Notes: a model not told the origin generated them from the sequence alone. 64,000 nucleotides of DNA from Paenibacillus woosongensis (GCF_009725165.1 NZ_WNZW01000008.1:62001-126000), one strand, 5' to 3'; numbered from the stretch's first letter, positions 15,972-25,441 are shown. Numbers and translations: made by a program.

Positions 15972-16634
15972 ATGAACCCGATATCCTTCCATCTTCAAAT
16001 GGATGACCCTCGCCTGGCCGCCTTGTCTGAGGCCGATGACCGCATGGGGGCCTTGATCTCGCTGATCGGCGAGATCAAGACGGCGCCGCAAGGCCCGCAT
16101 TTCGCTGCCCTTGCCCGCTCGATCATCAGCCAGCAAATTTCCGTCAAGGCTGCGGCAACGATCCGGGGCAGGGTGCTGGAATTGGCTGGCGAGCTCTCCC
16201 CGGACGCCTTATCGGCGGTAAATGACGAAGCCTTGCGGGGAGCGGGACTGTCCGCTTCCAAGGTGGCATATCTCCGCGACCTCTCCGGCAAAGTGCAGTC
16301 GGGTGAAATCGTACTGGATCGCCTGCACGAAAAGAGCGACAATGCGGTTATCCAAGCGCTTACTTCAATTAAAGGCATCGGCAGATGGACGGCCGAGATG
16401 TTCCTGATCTTCGGGCTCGGCCGCGAGAATGTCGTATCTGTGGGAGATGCCGGGCTTCAGCGCGCCGCCAAATGGCTCTATGACCTGGAAGAGCGGGTGG
16501 ATCGCAAGTATCTGCAGCAGGTCATGGATCTATGGAGCCCTTACAGTTCCATCGCCTCCCTCTATTTATGGGAAGCAATCAATATCGGACATGTAGACTC
16601 CGGCCAAACGCTCAGCGAGCTTCTCTACAAATAA
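15972..16634 (+). CDS. DNA-3-methyladenine glycosylase II (AlkA-type, HhH-GPD)
   Basis: A 220-residue helix-hairpin-helix glycosylase. ARSIISQQISVKAAATI is the conserved N-terminal helix pair; the HhH-GPD motif LTSIKGIGRWTAEMFLIFGL (about 131-150) is followed by the catalytic Asp in VVSVGDAGLQRAAK. It excises alkylated bases (3-methyladenine and others) in base excision repair. No Fe-S cysteine cluster, which argues against MutY/Nth. RBS AAGGAGTG about 7 bases before the ATG. Lies 39 bases after the ABC-F gene and may be co-transcribed. Confidence 0.9.
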   Translation: MNPISFHLQMDDPRLAALSEADDRMGALISLIGEIKTAPQGPHFAALARSIISQQISVKAAATIRGRVLELAGELSPDALSAVNDEALRGAGLSASKVAYLRDLSGKVQSGEIVLDRLHEKSDNAVIQALTSIKGIGRWTAEMFLIFGLGRENVVSVGDAGLQRAAKWLYDLEERVDRKYLQQVMDLWSPYSSIASLYLWEAINIGHVDSGQTLSELLYK

Positions 16635-16759
16635 AATTGAATATTACACTCTGGATCGCTTTATAATTGTGGGATATTTTCCCATAATATATGATATATG
16701 AACATGGCCTATTTAAAACGCCGCAACTTGTTTATATATATATTTGAATATTTTCTAGA

Positions 16760-18067
16760 GTGGAGTTGAAGCTTTTGTTCGGAATTGGAGGGGTGAGCCG
16801 CGGGGCCAAGCTGTATTTAGCCGGTTTAATGGCCTTCGTTGGTATTGTTTCCTGTGTCGTTGTTTTGGCCTATAATGATTACTTTTTTCTTGGCGATCCG
16901 CTTAAGCCTAACAATGATGACGTCAAATATATTCAGACTTCCCGCCTTCTGCTGAATGAAGGCGTGCTTGCTTATAATACCGGAGACAAGCCGACGGCCT
17001 TCATCATGCCTGGCCTTCCGCTTATTCTGGCGGGATTCATGGCCCTGTTCGGACAAGAGGAAGGCGGGGTCATCGCTTACCGGCTATATCAATGCATCCT
17101 GCAAGTGCTGTCGATCTATCTGATCTTCTGGCTGGGCAAGCGCATCTTCAACACCCGGACAGCTCTCGTTGCCTGTACGATCAGCGCGCTTTATTTGCCG
17201 GATTATTTCTCTTCTGGCGTCATTCTATCGGAAACGACCTTTAGAACGATTCTCCTGCTTCTGCTATGCGTGACCATCATGGCCCTGGAAAAAAATACAG
17301 CGCGTTATTATATCCTGATAGGAGCATTGACCGCTGCAGCGGCTTATTTCAAGCCCCATGCCTCCCTCTACCCTGCCGTCTTTCTCGTTCTCTGGTGGAG
17401 GCATCGGCTCCCATGGCGTTCCATGCTGAAGTATGGCCTGCTCATGAGCGGGGTTTATATCCTTCTGCTGACTCCCTGGTGGGTCCGGAACTGGCTGACG
17501 TTCCATGAGTTTATCCTGTTCACGAATTCCGGGGGAAGCCCCTTCCTGCTCGGAACCAGAATCCATGGGCAGCTGCCGCCAGCCGGCTTCTTCGAGGCCT
17601 ATCCGCAATACGACCCGGACACCTTGTTCCAGGGCGCTGACCGCCTGGCGATTCAAAAGGGTATCGATATTATCAAATACGGCTTCCAGCATGAGCCCTT
17701 GAAATATCTCTACTGGTTTACGGCGGGCCGATGGGTTGAGCTGTATTTTCATCCTTTCTACTCACGCCCGATCTGGCCCGTAACGAGGCCAGTGATGAAT
17801 GTCATTCAAATCAGCCTGATGATCATCAATATGCTCGGCATTTGCTGGGCTCTGCTTAAGCATCGCTGGGACAAGCTTCTCCCGCTTGTTTTGGCACTCG
17901 GTTATTTCACCGTTATTTATATCCCCTTCGTTGCTTTTAACCGGTATGGCTATCCGAACATGATTCTGTTAATACTATTCGGGTCATATTTCGTAGAACA
18001 GCTTTTCGGGTACTTCAGCAAGCTTTATAACAATGGCTTAAGAAGAAGGAGGACGGTGACCCCATGA
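16760..18067 (+). CDS. GT-C type membrane glycosyltransferase (ArnT/PMT_2-like)
   Basis: A polytopic protein of about 430 residues with eleven or so TM segments. The first extracellular loop has an acidic motif (KPNNDDVKYIQTSRLLL) like the catalytic Asp region of dolichyl/polyprenyl-phosphate sugar transferases, and FIMPGLPLILAGFMALFG and RLYQCILQVLSIYLIFWLGK fit the PMT_2/ArnT core. It probably moves a sugar from undecaprenyl-phosphate onto an envelope polymer outside the cell. The start is uncertain: GTG at 16760 has no good RBS, while a TTG at 16775 sits 9 bases after GGAG. Overlaps the GT2 gene by 4 bases; first gene of a four-gene cassette. Confidence 0.8.
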   Translation: MELKLLFGIGGVSRGAKLYLAGLMAFVGIVSCVVVLAYNDYFFLGDPLKPNNDDVKYIQTSRLLLNEGVLAYNTGDKPTAFIMPGLPLILAGFMALFGQEEGGVIAYRLYQCILQVLSIYLIFWLGKRIFNTRTALVACTISALYLPDYFSSGVILSETTFRTILLLLLCVTIMALEKNTARYYILIGALTAAAAYFKPHASLYPAVFLVLWWRHRLPWRSMLKYGLLMSGVYILLLTPWWVRNWLTFHEFILFTNSGGSPFLLGTRIHGQLPPAGFFEAYPQYDPDTLFQGADRLAIQKGIDIIKYGFQHEPLKYLYWFTAGRWVELYFHPFYSRPIWPVTRPVMNVIQISLMIINMLGICWALLKHRWDKLLPLVLALGYFTVIYIPFVAFNRYGYPNMILLILFGSYFVEQLFGYFSKLYNNGLRRRRTVTP

Positions 18068-18767
18068 AAACTCTCATTATCATCCCGGCATATAATGAGG
18101 AAGGCAGCATTGCCTCCGTGATCGCGGATATCCGCAGACATGTGCCGAATACAGATATTGTCGTCATCAACGACGGCTCAACCGACCGGACGGAAGAAAT
18201 CGCCAGGGCCAGCGGCGCCCGCGTCTTGACGATGCCTTACAATGTCGGAATTGGCGGCGGCATGCAGACCGGTTATATATATGCAAAAATGCAAGGATAT
18301 GATGTGGCCGTGCAAATGGATGCCGACGGTCAGCATCCGGCGAAGGAGCTGCCTAAATTGATCGAACAGGCGTCCAAATACGATCTCGTGATCGGCTCCA
18401 GGTACGTGAAATCCACGTCATACCGCTCGCCGCATATGCGCCGCATCGGCATGATCTTTTTCTCCAGCTGGTCTCGCTCCTTACGAGACAACGGTTCACG
18501 GATACGACCAGCGGTTTTCGGGCAGCCGGACGCAAAGTCATCAATTTGTATGCCAGCTATTATCCGATCGATTACCCTGAGGTAGAATCCCTCGTCTACC
18601 TTAAGCGCCATGGCTGCAAAATTACGGAGGTATCCACGGAAATGCAGCGGAGACAGGCAGGCCGATCCTCGATCACGCCCGCAAGGTCCGTCTACTATAT
18701 GGTTAAAGTAACTCTATCTGTCATTATGAGCGCAATGCGATATAATAGAACGGCGGTGATCAAGTAG
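18064..18767 (+). pseudogene. GT2 polyprenyl-phosphate sugar synthase, frameshifted
   Basis: Residues 1-138 read as a DPM1/DpgT-like family 2 transferase: LIIIPAYNEEGSIASVIADI, VVINDGSTDRT, VQMDADGQHPA (catalytic DxD region) and VIGSRYVKSTS. At about 18466-18470 the frame changes: reading one base back restores LVSLLTRQRFTDTTSGFRAA and continues to MRYNRTAVIK, stopping at 18765-18767. A single C missing from an original AGCCTG explains it exactly. Without correction the product is a 173-residue protein with a nonsense tail. Function would be loading a sugar onto undecaprenyl phosphate for the GT-C enzyme upstream. It starts ATGA-overlapped with the GT-C gene and abuts the DUF2304 gene. Could be a sequencing error, a real mutation, or a -1 recoding event near CTTTTTC. 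Confidence 0.8.
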
Positions 18768-19115
18768 ATGTTCATCAACATTCTATCGGTATCGGTCGCG
18801 ATTGCTTTTCTCGTCATCGTATTGGAACTCGTGCGAAGACAGAGGCTGAAAGAACAGTATTCCCTGTTATGGATATTATTCAGCATCGTACTGCTTATCG
18901 TTTCATTAAATGTATCCTTGATGGAATGGATCGCGGACCAGCTTGGCGTGAAGTACGCTCCGGCCGTCCTTTTCCTTTTCGGCCTGCTGTTCTGCTTTTC
19001 GCTCATACTTCATCTTACGATCGTCATTACCAAGCTGACGAGCCAGGTACTCCGCCTGAGTCAGGAAGTGGCGATCTTAAAGGCTCGGGAGGCTCTTTAT
19101 GGAAAAAACAATTAG
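18768..19115 (+). CDS. DUF2304 membrane protein
   Basis: A 115-residue protein with three hydrophobic segments (ILSVSVAIAFLVIVLELV, YSLLWILFSIVLLIVSLNV, VLFLFGLLFCFSLILHLTIV) and a C-terminal amphipathic helix, the DUF2304 plan. Such proteins are regularly encoded beside GT2 polyprenyl-phosphate synthases and probably help anchor or assist them. The ATG directly follows the TAG of the GT2 frame. Overlaps the next gene by 17 bases. Confidence 0.85.
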   Translation: MFINILSVSVAIAFLVIVLELVRRQRLKEQYSLLWILFSIVLLIVSLNVSLMEWIADQLGVKYAPAVLFLFGLLFCFSLILHLTIVITKLTSQVLRLSQEVAILKAREALYGKNN

Positions 19116-19443
19116 TTATGTAATGCTCTTCGGCAACATTCTGCTGCTGGTCACGGGGCAGGTTCTCTTTAAGGTCGGGCTGACGCGGTCAGGAGGGCTC
19201 GTATGGAACAAGCTGCTTCTGTCCCCGATGATTATCGGCGGCGTTGCCCTTTATGGGCTGGCCACGATTCTGTGGTTTGCCGTCCTCACCCGCTTGCCGC
19301 TAAGTGTAGCCTATCCGATGCAAGCCTTCGCCTACGTTCTTGCACTTATACCTGCTTACTACCTGTTTGGCGAATCCATCTCGGCTGCTAAGCTGGCCGG
19401 CGTTGCCGTCATTCTGTTCGGCGTATACCTGCTAGCGAAATAA
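19099..19443 (+). CDS. SMR/EamA-like small four-TM protein, probable lipid-linked sugar flippase subunit (ArnE-like)
   Basis: A 114-residue protein with four TM segments: ISYVMLFGNILLLVTGQVLF, MIIGGVALYGLATILWFAVL, LSVAYPMQAFAYVLALIPAY and LAGVAVILFGVYLLAK. The SVAYP motif and length match small multidrug resistance relatives; in the context of a polyprenyl-phosphate sugar synthase and a GT-C transferase a flippase role (as ArnE/ArnF) is more likely than drug export. GGGAGG precedes the ATG. Last gene of the cassette, followed by a terminator. Confidence 0.8.
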   Translation: MEKTISYVMLFGNILLLVTGQVLFKVGLTRSGGLVWNKLLLSPMIIGGVALYGLATILWFAVLTRLPLSVAYPMQAFAYVLALIPAYYLFGESISAAKLAGVAVILFGVYLLAK

Positions 19444-19461
19444 TCGCATATCTCTGCAAAC

Positions 19462-19491
19462 AAAAAAAGACGCCCCTTTGGCGTCTTTTTG
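19462..19491 (+). terminator. Intrinsic terminator of the glycosylation cassette
   Basis: AAAAAGACGCC and GGCGTCTTTTT form an 11-bp stem with a 5-base loop; symmetrical, so it could also serve the convergent gene. Confidence 0.88.
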
Positions 19492-19560
19492 AATTGATCA
19501 GTTTGAATGTGATCGACAGCAGCTTACCTTACTGGAAGAACGCTTTAGCATCCGTTTTTA

Positions 19561-21415
19561 TCATACCTCGGACAGAGCCTGTATCTTCCTGCGGATATCG
19601 GCAATTGCCCGCATCAATTCCTCCCGTTCTCCGGGAGATTCCGGCTCCGCACGCGCCATCAGAACAGCCAGCTCCAGCCCCAGGCGCTCCCGTTCGTTGT
19701 CAGCCACTTGCCCGGCGGAATCCCGCCGGTTCCCCCGATCCTTGGATTCATATTCCTCCACCGTACCCGGGAACCACTCCGGCTCCTTCCTCCCGTCCAG
19801 CAGCAGCAGCCGATTGCAGACCTTGCGGGCCAAATATCTGTCGTGTGTTACGATCATAAGCGCCCCTGGATATGAGCACAACGCTTCCTCAACGACTTCC
19901 CGCGTCTCGATGTCCAGATAGTTTGTCGGCTCATCGAGGATGAGCAGATTGGATTGGCCGAAAAACAGCCTCAGAAACGCTACCCTGCATTTCTCGCCCA
20001 TGCTCAAATCGCCGATTTTCTTATACACCTCATCCCTGGAAAATAAAAAAACAGCCTAGAATTGTCCTTGCATGCGATTCGGTCATATCCGGCAGCACCA
20101 GCAGGCTGTCCAGAATACTCGTGCCTTCATCCAGGTTATGCAGCTCCTGGGCAAAATAGCCGATCTGAGCCTGCGGATGCAGGGCAACCGCGCCTGAAGA
20201 TGGGGCAAGCTGACCCGTCACCAGCTTGAGCAGCGTAGACTTGCCCGTTCCGTTAGGCCCCAATACGCCGACCCGGTCCCCCCGTTCCACCTGCAAGTTG
20301 AAATGGCGGAACAGCAGATCCTGCCCGTAGCCGAAGCCAACATCGTTCATGCGCAGCAAGGTCGACGCTGCAAACGCTCCGTCCTGCAGGCTCATTCGAA
20401 GCTTTTTTGCCTCGCGGGGCTTCTCCACCCGATCCCGCTCCAGTCGCTCCAGCTCCTTCTGCTTCGCATGATAACGCGAAATATTCTTCTTCGCCTTCGC
20501 CTTGTAGAAGCTCGCCGTGATCGCCACATCCAAATTATCCGCGCGGGCAGCCCGGTGGGCCATATGGAACCATTCCTGGTAGCGCCGGATGGATTGCTCC
20601 AGAGCCTGCTTCGCCTGCTCCTGCTTTTTGTACATCGTCATTTGGGTGCGCCGCTCGACCTCCTTCTGCTGCCGGTAATCGCTGTAGCCGCCTGCATAAC
20701 GCCGGCATCCGTCGGCATGCAGCTCTAGAACGGACGTGGCCGTCCGGTCCATGAATGTCCGGTCATGCGACACGTACAGGATCGTCCCTTCATAGGTGCG
20801 GACCCACTCTTCCAGGTCGTTCAGCGACTGGGTATCGAGATGGTTCGTCGGCTCATCCAGCAGGACGAACTTCGGCTCGCGAACCATCAGGGCAGCGAGC
20901 TGCGCTCTCGTCTTCTGTCCGCCGCTCAGCCGGTCAAACGGCAAATTCCACAGCTCCGGCGGCAGGTTCATTTGCCCCAAGCGCTTCTCTGCTTTGACCT
21001 CCCAATCATAGCCGCCAAGCTGCATATACCGCTCATAAATCAAACCGTATCGCTCCACGCTTGCCTCCGAGGCTTGACCCGATCCCATTCTGCTCTGCAA
21101 TTGCTCCAGTTCTTTTTTCAACTCATAGATTTCTCCGGATCGGGACTGCACGTATTCCAGCAGCGTTAATGGCGAATCGAGGTCGACCTGCTGCTCCATC
21201 CAGCCCCATTCTTCGAGCGGCAGCACTCTATGGACACGCCCCTCCTCGAAGCTGATCTTGCCCAGCAGGCCCTGCAGTAAAGTCGTCTTTCCGGAGCCAT
21301 TGCGGCCGAATAGCGCTACCCGCTCTCCGCTGCCTACTTCAAACGAGAGGTCTGTAAACAATGCCTCCCCATTCCATTCCTTTCTTAAGCCCTTAACTGT
21401 TAAAACCATCGTCAT
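19561..21415 (-). pseudogene. ABC-F family ATPase, frameshifted in the second ABC domain
   Basis: Two frames together make a 617-residue ABC-F protein. Frame 1 (21415 to about 20045): Walker A GRNGSGKTT, LSGGQKTRAQLA, DEPTNHLD, ABC-F linker with many Lys/Glu, second Walker A GPNGTGKST. Frame 2 (to 19561): LSMGEKCRVAFLRL signature, LILDEPTNYLD, VTHDRYLARKV. The break is at a run of seven T (plus-strand A at 20045-20051); six T would give GCFLFSRDEVYKKIGD, the expected continuous sequence. Left unrepaired, the product stops after CFFIFQG and lacks the second signature and Walker B. GGGGGATG lies before the ATG. A structured leader with terminator lies upstream (21589-21716). Confidence 0.82.
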
Positions 21416-21588
21416 TTCACATCATCCCCCGTTTCGCGAATATAGAACGCAAATAACCGTGGCCAGCGGCACACGGTCAGATACACATACAGCGAAATAG
21501 GGGTACAACCATAAGCGGAAACAGAGCCCAGACGCAAAATAAGCGCTGGTTCAGCTATCCTTATGATTATATCAGTCTTTTTGAGTAC

Positions 21589-21716
21589 AAAAAAAGAAGA
21601 CCCTAAGTCGACACACGTATCCCCGACCGGCTCCCGATGTCTCGAGAGCGCCGCTTGCCTGCTGACAAGTTGTCTTGTGGGAACGTGTTCTTACTCCATC
21701 GTCTAAGGGTCCTCCT
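21589..21716 (-). ncRNA. Structured leader RNA with intrinsic terminator and a two-codon ORF, upstream of ABC-F
   Basis: On the minus strand the outer arms GACCCTTAGACGA (near 21711-21699) and TCGACTTAGGGTC (21611-21599) pair at 11 of 13 positions, and the 3' arm runs into TTC then seven T (21595-21589), a terminator layout. Inside, ACACGT-TCCC pairs with GGGGATACGTGT, and two hairpins lie within: ACAAG-ACAA-CTTGT and GCTCTCG-6 nt-CGGGAGC. AGGAGG (21716-21711) and an ATG GAG TAA (21699-21691) sit in and beside the 5' arm. No known riboswitch class was recognised. Confidence 0.6.
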
Positions 21717-21824
21717 GAATAGTTAAAATAATGGGTTGCTTCTTACTCTTTTATTATTACCATGAATTCCAATCGAGAGCAAGCCGCCTTTCCGGATTTA
21801 CCGGATTAAACGAATTTAGCGGGT

Positions 21825-23717
21825 TTATCCGACTTCGAGATCAAAGCCGCCTTTGGAGAATTGGCTGTTGTACAAATCGGCGTAGAATCCGCCTTGTGCC
21901 AGCAATTCTTCATGGGTGCCCTGCTCGATGACCGAACCGTGATTCATGACCAGAATCAAGTCCGCATCCTTGATCGTCGACAAGCGGTGCGCAATGACAA
22001 AGCTCGTGCGCCCCTTCATCAGCTCATTCATCGCCTTCTGGATATAAATTTCTGTCCGCGTATCCACGCTGCTCGTTGCTTCATCCAGGATAAGAATCGC
22101 CGGATCGGCAAGAACAGCCCGCGCGATGGTCAGAAGCTGCTTCTGGCCTTGTGAGATGTTGGAGGCTTCTTCGTTCAGAATCGTATCATACCCGTCCGGC
22201 AGCGTGCGGATGAAATGATCGGCATGTGCCGTCACCGCGGCCTGGATAATCTCCTCCTCCGTCGCTCCTTCACGCCCGTAGGCGATATTGTCACGAATCG
22301 TACCGTTGAACAGCCAGGTATCCTGAAGCACCATGCCAAATAGACTGCGCAGGTCCCCCCGGCTCATCTCCGTAATATCGACCCCGTCGATCGTAATCGA
22401 GCCGCCGTTCAATTCATAGAAACGCATCAGCAGATTGATAAGTGTCGTCTTCCCGGCCCCCGTAGGGCCCACGATGGCGATCGTCTGTCCTTTCGAGGCA
22501 TGAATATTCATATCCTCGATCAGTATCGCTTGATCCTGGTATCCAAAACGAACATGATTGAAGGAGACCTCTCCTTGCGGCTCTTCAATTTTAACGGGGT
22601 GAGCCGGATCTGGAATTTCCTCGGCTTCGTCCAGCACCTCGAATACACGTTCTGAGGAAGCGACAGTGGATTGAATGATATTGGCAATGTTAGCCGTTTG
22701 CGAGATCGGCTGGGACAGCTGTCTCGTATACTGAATGAACGCCTGAATGTCGCCGATCTTGATTTTTCCCTTCAGGACCAGGATGCCGCCTACCACGGCA
22801 ACAAGCACATAACCGATATTGCCGATGAAGCTCATGATCGGCATGATCACGCCCGAAATGAATTGCGCCTTCCAGCCCGCCTCATAGAGGCGCTCGTTGA
22901 TCTCATCGAATTGCTGCAGCGATTTCTGCTCGCGGCCGAACACCTTGACCACCTTGTGGCCAGTGTACATTTCCTCCACATGACCGTTCAGCATGCCAAG
23001 CTCTTTCTGCTGGCGGACAAACTGGCGCTGGGAACGCTTGGCGATCGAGGTGATCGCCACGATGCTCAGCGGGATCGTCAATACCGCAATCAACGTCATT
23101 AACGGACTGATCGAGAGCATCATCACGATAACCCCGATAATGGTCAGAACCGATGATATCAGTTGGGTCATGCTCTGCTGCAGAGTGGAGCTGATATTGT
23201 CCATATCGTTCGTTACCCGGCTGAGAATTTCCCCATGCGTTCTGCCGTCATAATATTTGAGCGGCAGACGCGACAGCTTGTCGTTCACTTGCTTCCGCAA
23301 ATTGTAGACTGTCTTCTGCGAAACGTCCGCCATTAAATACTGCTGGAAGTAGCTGAATAGAGCACTCAATAAGTACAGTCCAAGCAAAGTAAGAATAATT
23401 CTTCCGATGGCATCGAAGTCGATAGCCGCCCCCGGAATCCCCTTCATTTTCCCCATGATTCCTTCGAATAGTATGGTCGTCGCATCCCCCATAACCCTTG
23501 GGCTAAGAATGGCGAATACCGTACTGAGGACAGCCATGAGGACCACGGAACCAATCTGCAGCCGGAACGGACGCATATAAGTTATAAGGCGTCTGAGCGT
23601 GCCTTTGAAATCCTTTGCCTTTTCGGCCGGCGCCCCCATCCCGGGCGGGCCGCCATGCCCCCGGCCTCCGCCGAAGCCGCCAGGTCTTTTTGCGCTTTGC
23701 TTTTGGCTCTGGCTCAT
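21825..23717 (-). CDS. Heterodimeric ABC exporter subunit (TM-NBD, canonical ATPase site)
   Basis: A 630-residue half-transporter: N-terminal Gly/Pro/Arg-rich tail (GGFGGGRGHGGPPGMG), six-TM exporter domain (about 45-340), then the NBD with Walker A GPTGAGKTT, signature ISQGQKQLLTIARA, Walker B ILILDEATSSVD with the catalytic Glu, and H-loop IAHRLST. Partner of the preceding gene (ATGA overlap), as in LmrC/LmrD, YfiB/YfiC or BmrCD multidrug exporters. GAGGAGGAG precedes the ATG. Likely regulated by the MarR gene at the head of the operon. Confidence 0.9.
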   Translation of the reverse strand: MSQSQKQSAKRPGGFGGGRGHGGPPGMGAPAEKAKDFKGTLRRLITYMRPFRLQIGSVVLMAVLSTVFAILSPRVMGDATTILFEGIMGKMKGIPGAAIDFDAIGRIILTLLGLYLLSALFSYFQQYLMADVSQKTVYNLRKQVNDKLSRLPLKYYDGRTHGEILSRVTNDMDNISSTLQQSMTQLISSVLTIIGVIVMMLSISPLMTLIAVLTIPLSIVAITSIAKRSQRQFVRQQKELGMLNGHVEEMYTGHKVVKVFGREQKSLQQFDEINERLYEAGWKAQFISGVIMPIMSFIGNIGYVLVAVVGGILVLKGKIKIGDIQAFIQYTRQLSQPISQTANIANIIQSTVASSERVFEVLDEAEEIPDPAHPVKIEEPQGEVSFNHVRFGYQDQAILIEDMNIHASKGQTIAIVGPTGAGKTTLINLLMRFYELNGGSITIDGVDITEMSRGDLRSLFGMVLQDTWLFNGTIRDNIAYGREGATEEEIIQAAVTAHADHFIRTLPDGYDTILNEEASNISQGQKQLLTIARAVLADPAILILDEATSSVDTRTEIYIQKAMNELMKGRTSFVIAHRLSTIKDADLILVMNHGSVIEQGTHEELLAQGGFYADLYNSQFSKGGFDLEVG

Positions 23718-25441
23718 GCGATCTCCTCCTCTGAAAGCTGGGACAAGACGATTTCCCGGTACACCTCGCAGGTCTCCATCAATTCCTGATGCTTGCCGAT
23801 CCCCGCAATTCGGCTCTCGTCCATCACGATGATCTGATCGGCATCCAGTACGGTACTTACCCGTTGGGCAACGATAATGACGGTGGATTCCCCGGTCTCC
23901 TGCTTGAGCGCTGCTCGCAGCTTGGAATCCGTCTTGAAGTCAAGCGCCGAGAAGCTGTCGTCGAAGATGTATATCTCCGCCTGGCGTACCAATGCCCGGG
24001 CAATGGAGAGACGCTGCTTCTGACCGCCGGAGACGTTGGAGCCGCCCTGCGCGATTGGGGAGTCATACCCATGCTCCATCTTGGAGATGAAGTCGGCCGC
24101 TTGGGCAATTTCCGCCGCATGCCGCACCTCCTCATCGCTGGCATCCTCTTTCCCGTATCGGATATTGTCGCTGATCGTGCCTGTGAACAGTACGGCCTTC
24201 TGCGGAACGAAACCGATCTTCGAGCGCAGCTCGTGCTGGGACATGTCCCTGACATCGGTGCCGTTCACCAGTATGCGGCCTTCCTCCACATCATAAAATC
24301 TCGGAATGAGGTTAATCAGCGTGGACTTGCCGGAGCCTGTGCCGCCGATGATCGCCGTCACCTCGCCGGGACGGGCCGCAAAGCTGATATCCTGGATCGC
24401 CGGCTTCTCGGCGCCAGGGTAGCTGAACGACACGTGCTGGAACTCGACATGACCCTTTTGCCCATTCACGGGTGCTGGCGTATCCGTATCCTTGATGACT
24501 GGAGTCATGTCCAGCACCTCATTGATCCGGACAGCCGAAGCCGACGCGCGCGGAATCATCACGAACATCATCGATACCATTACAAGCGAGAACATAATTT
24601 GCATCGCATACTGCAGAAATGCCATCAGATCCCCAACCTGCATCACTTCCGCGTTGATGCGCAGCCCGCCGAACCAAATAATTGCTACCGACGACAGATT
24701 CATCACCAGCATCATGACCGGCATCATGAAAGCCATGATTTTGTTTACTTTAATTGAGGTATCCGTCAAGTCATAGTTCGCTTGGTCAAAGCGCATTTTC
24801 TCATGCTGAACCCGGTTAAAGGAACGGATGACGCGGATTCCCGTCAAATTCTCCCGCATGACCAGATTCAATTTGTCGATCTTCTTCTGGATCGCCTTGA
24901 ACAGCGGAATGCCCTTTCGGGCAATTAGAAAAATAGCCAGCGCCAGCACGGGCAGAACTACCACGAAAATGAGCGACAGCGTGGGGTCCTTCGAGACGGC
25001 CATAATGATTCCGCCTATACAGAGCATCGGCGCCATGACCATCATCCGCAAAATCATGATCAGCACCTGCTGCACTTGCGTAATGTCGTTCGTTGTACGC
25101 GTAATCAGTGACGCCGTGCCGAGCTTGTCGAACTCCTCCAGGGAGAAATTCTCGACATGGTTAAACACCTTCCCCCGCAGCAGCTTTCCGAATCCTGTCG
25201 CCGCCCGGGAGGCGAAATAGCTGGCTGCGATGGAGCAGAGCATTCCCCCAAGCGCTACCAGCAGCATAAAGGAGCCAACCTTCCATATATATGGTGTATC
25301 GCCGTTGACTACGCCAATATCCACGATATCCGCCATCAGCGTCGGCAGGTAAAGCTCGGATAGCGATTGAAAAAACACCAGCACGAGCACGGCCAGAACC
25401 GGCAGCCGGAACGGCTTCAAAAACCGAAAAAGCTTAGTCAT
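23714..25441 (-). CDS. Heterodimeric ABC exporter subunit (TM-NBD, degenerate ATPase site)
   Basis: A 575-residue half-transporter with six TM segments and an NBD: Walker A GGTGSGKST, signature VSGGQKQRLSIARA, Walker B IYIFDDSFSALD, where Asp replaces the usual catalytic Glu, and VAQRVST where Gln replaces the H-loop His. These changes are the hallmark of the degenerate site in heterodimeric exporters. It overlaps the MarR gene by 4 bases and the second subunit by 4 bases. Drug efflux is the likely role; substrates unknown. Confidence 0.9.
   Translation of the reverse strand: MTKLFRFLKPFRLPVLAVLVLVFFQSLSELYLPTLMADIVDIGVVNGDTPYIWKVGSFMLLVALGGMLCSIAASYFASRAATGFGKLLRGKVFNHVENFSLEEFDKLGTASLITRTTNDITQVQQVLIMILRMMVMAPMLCIGGIIMAVSKDPTLSLIFVVVLPVLALAIFLIARKGIPLFKAIQKKIDKLNLVMRENLTGIRVIRSFNRVQHEKMRFDQANYDLTDTSIKVNKIMAFMMPVMMLVMNLSSVAIIWFGGLRINAEVMQVGDLMAFLQYAMQIMFSLVMVSMMFVMIPRASASAVRINEVLDMTPVIKDTDTPAPVNGQKGHVEFQHVSFSYPGAEKPAIQDISFAARPGEVTAIIGGTGSGKSTLINLIPRFYDVEEGRILVNGTDVRDMSQHELRSKIGFVPQKAVLFTGTISDNIRYGKEDASDEEVRHAAEIAQAADFISKMEHGYDSPIAQGGSNVSGGQKQRLSIARALVRQAEIYIFDDSFSALDFKTDSKLRAALKQETGESTVIIVAQRVSTVLDADQIIVMDESRIAGIGKHQELMETCEVYREIVLSQLSEEEIA

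Noticed and set aside
21589..21716. ykkC (guanidine), T-box or 6S RNA identity for the structured leader
   Set aside because: The conserved sequence blocks of these classes are not present; only the terminator-forming outer stem and internal hairpins can be supported.
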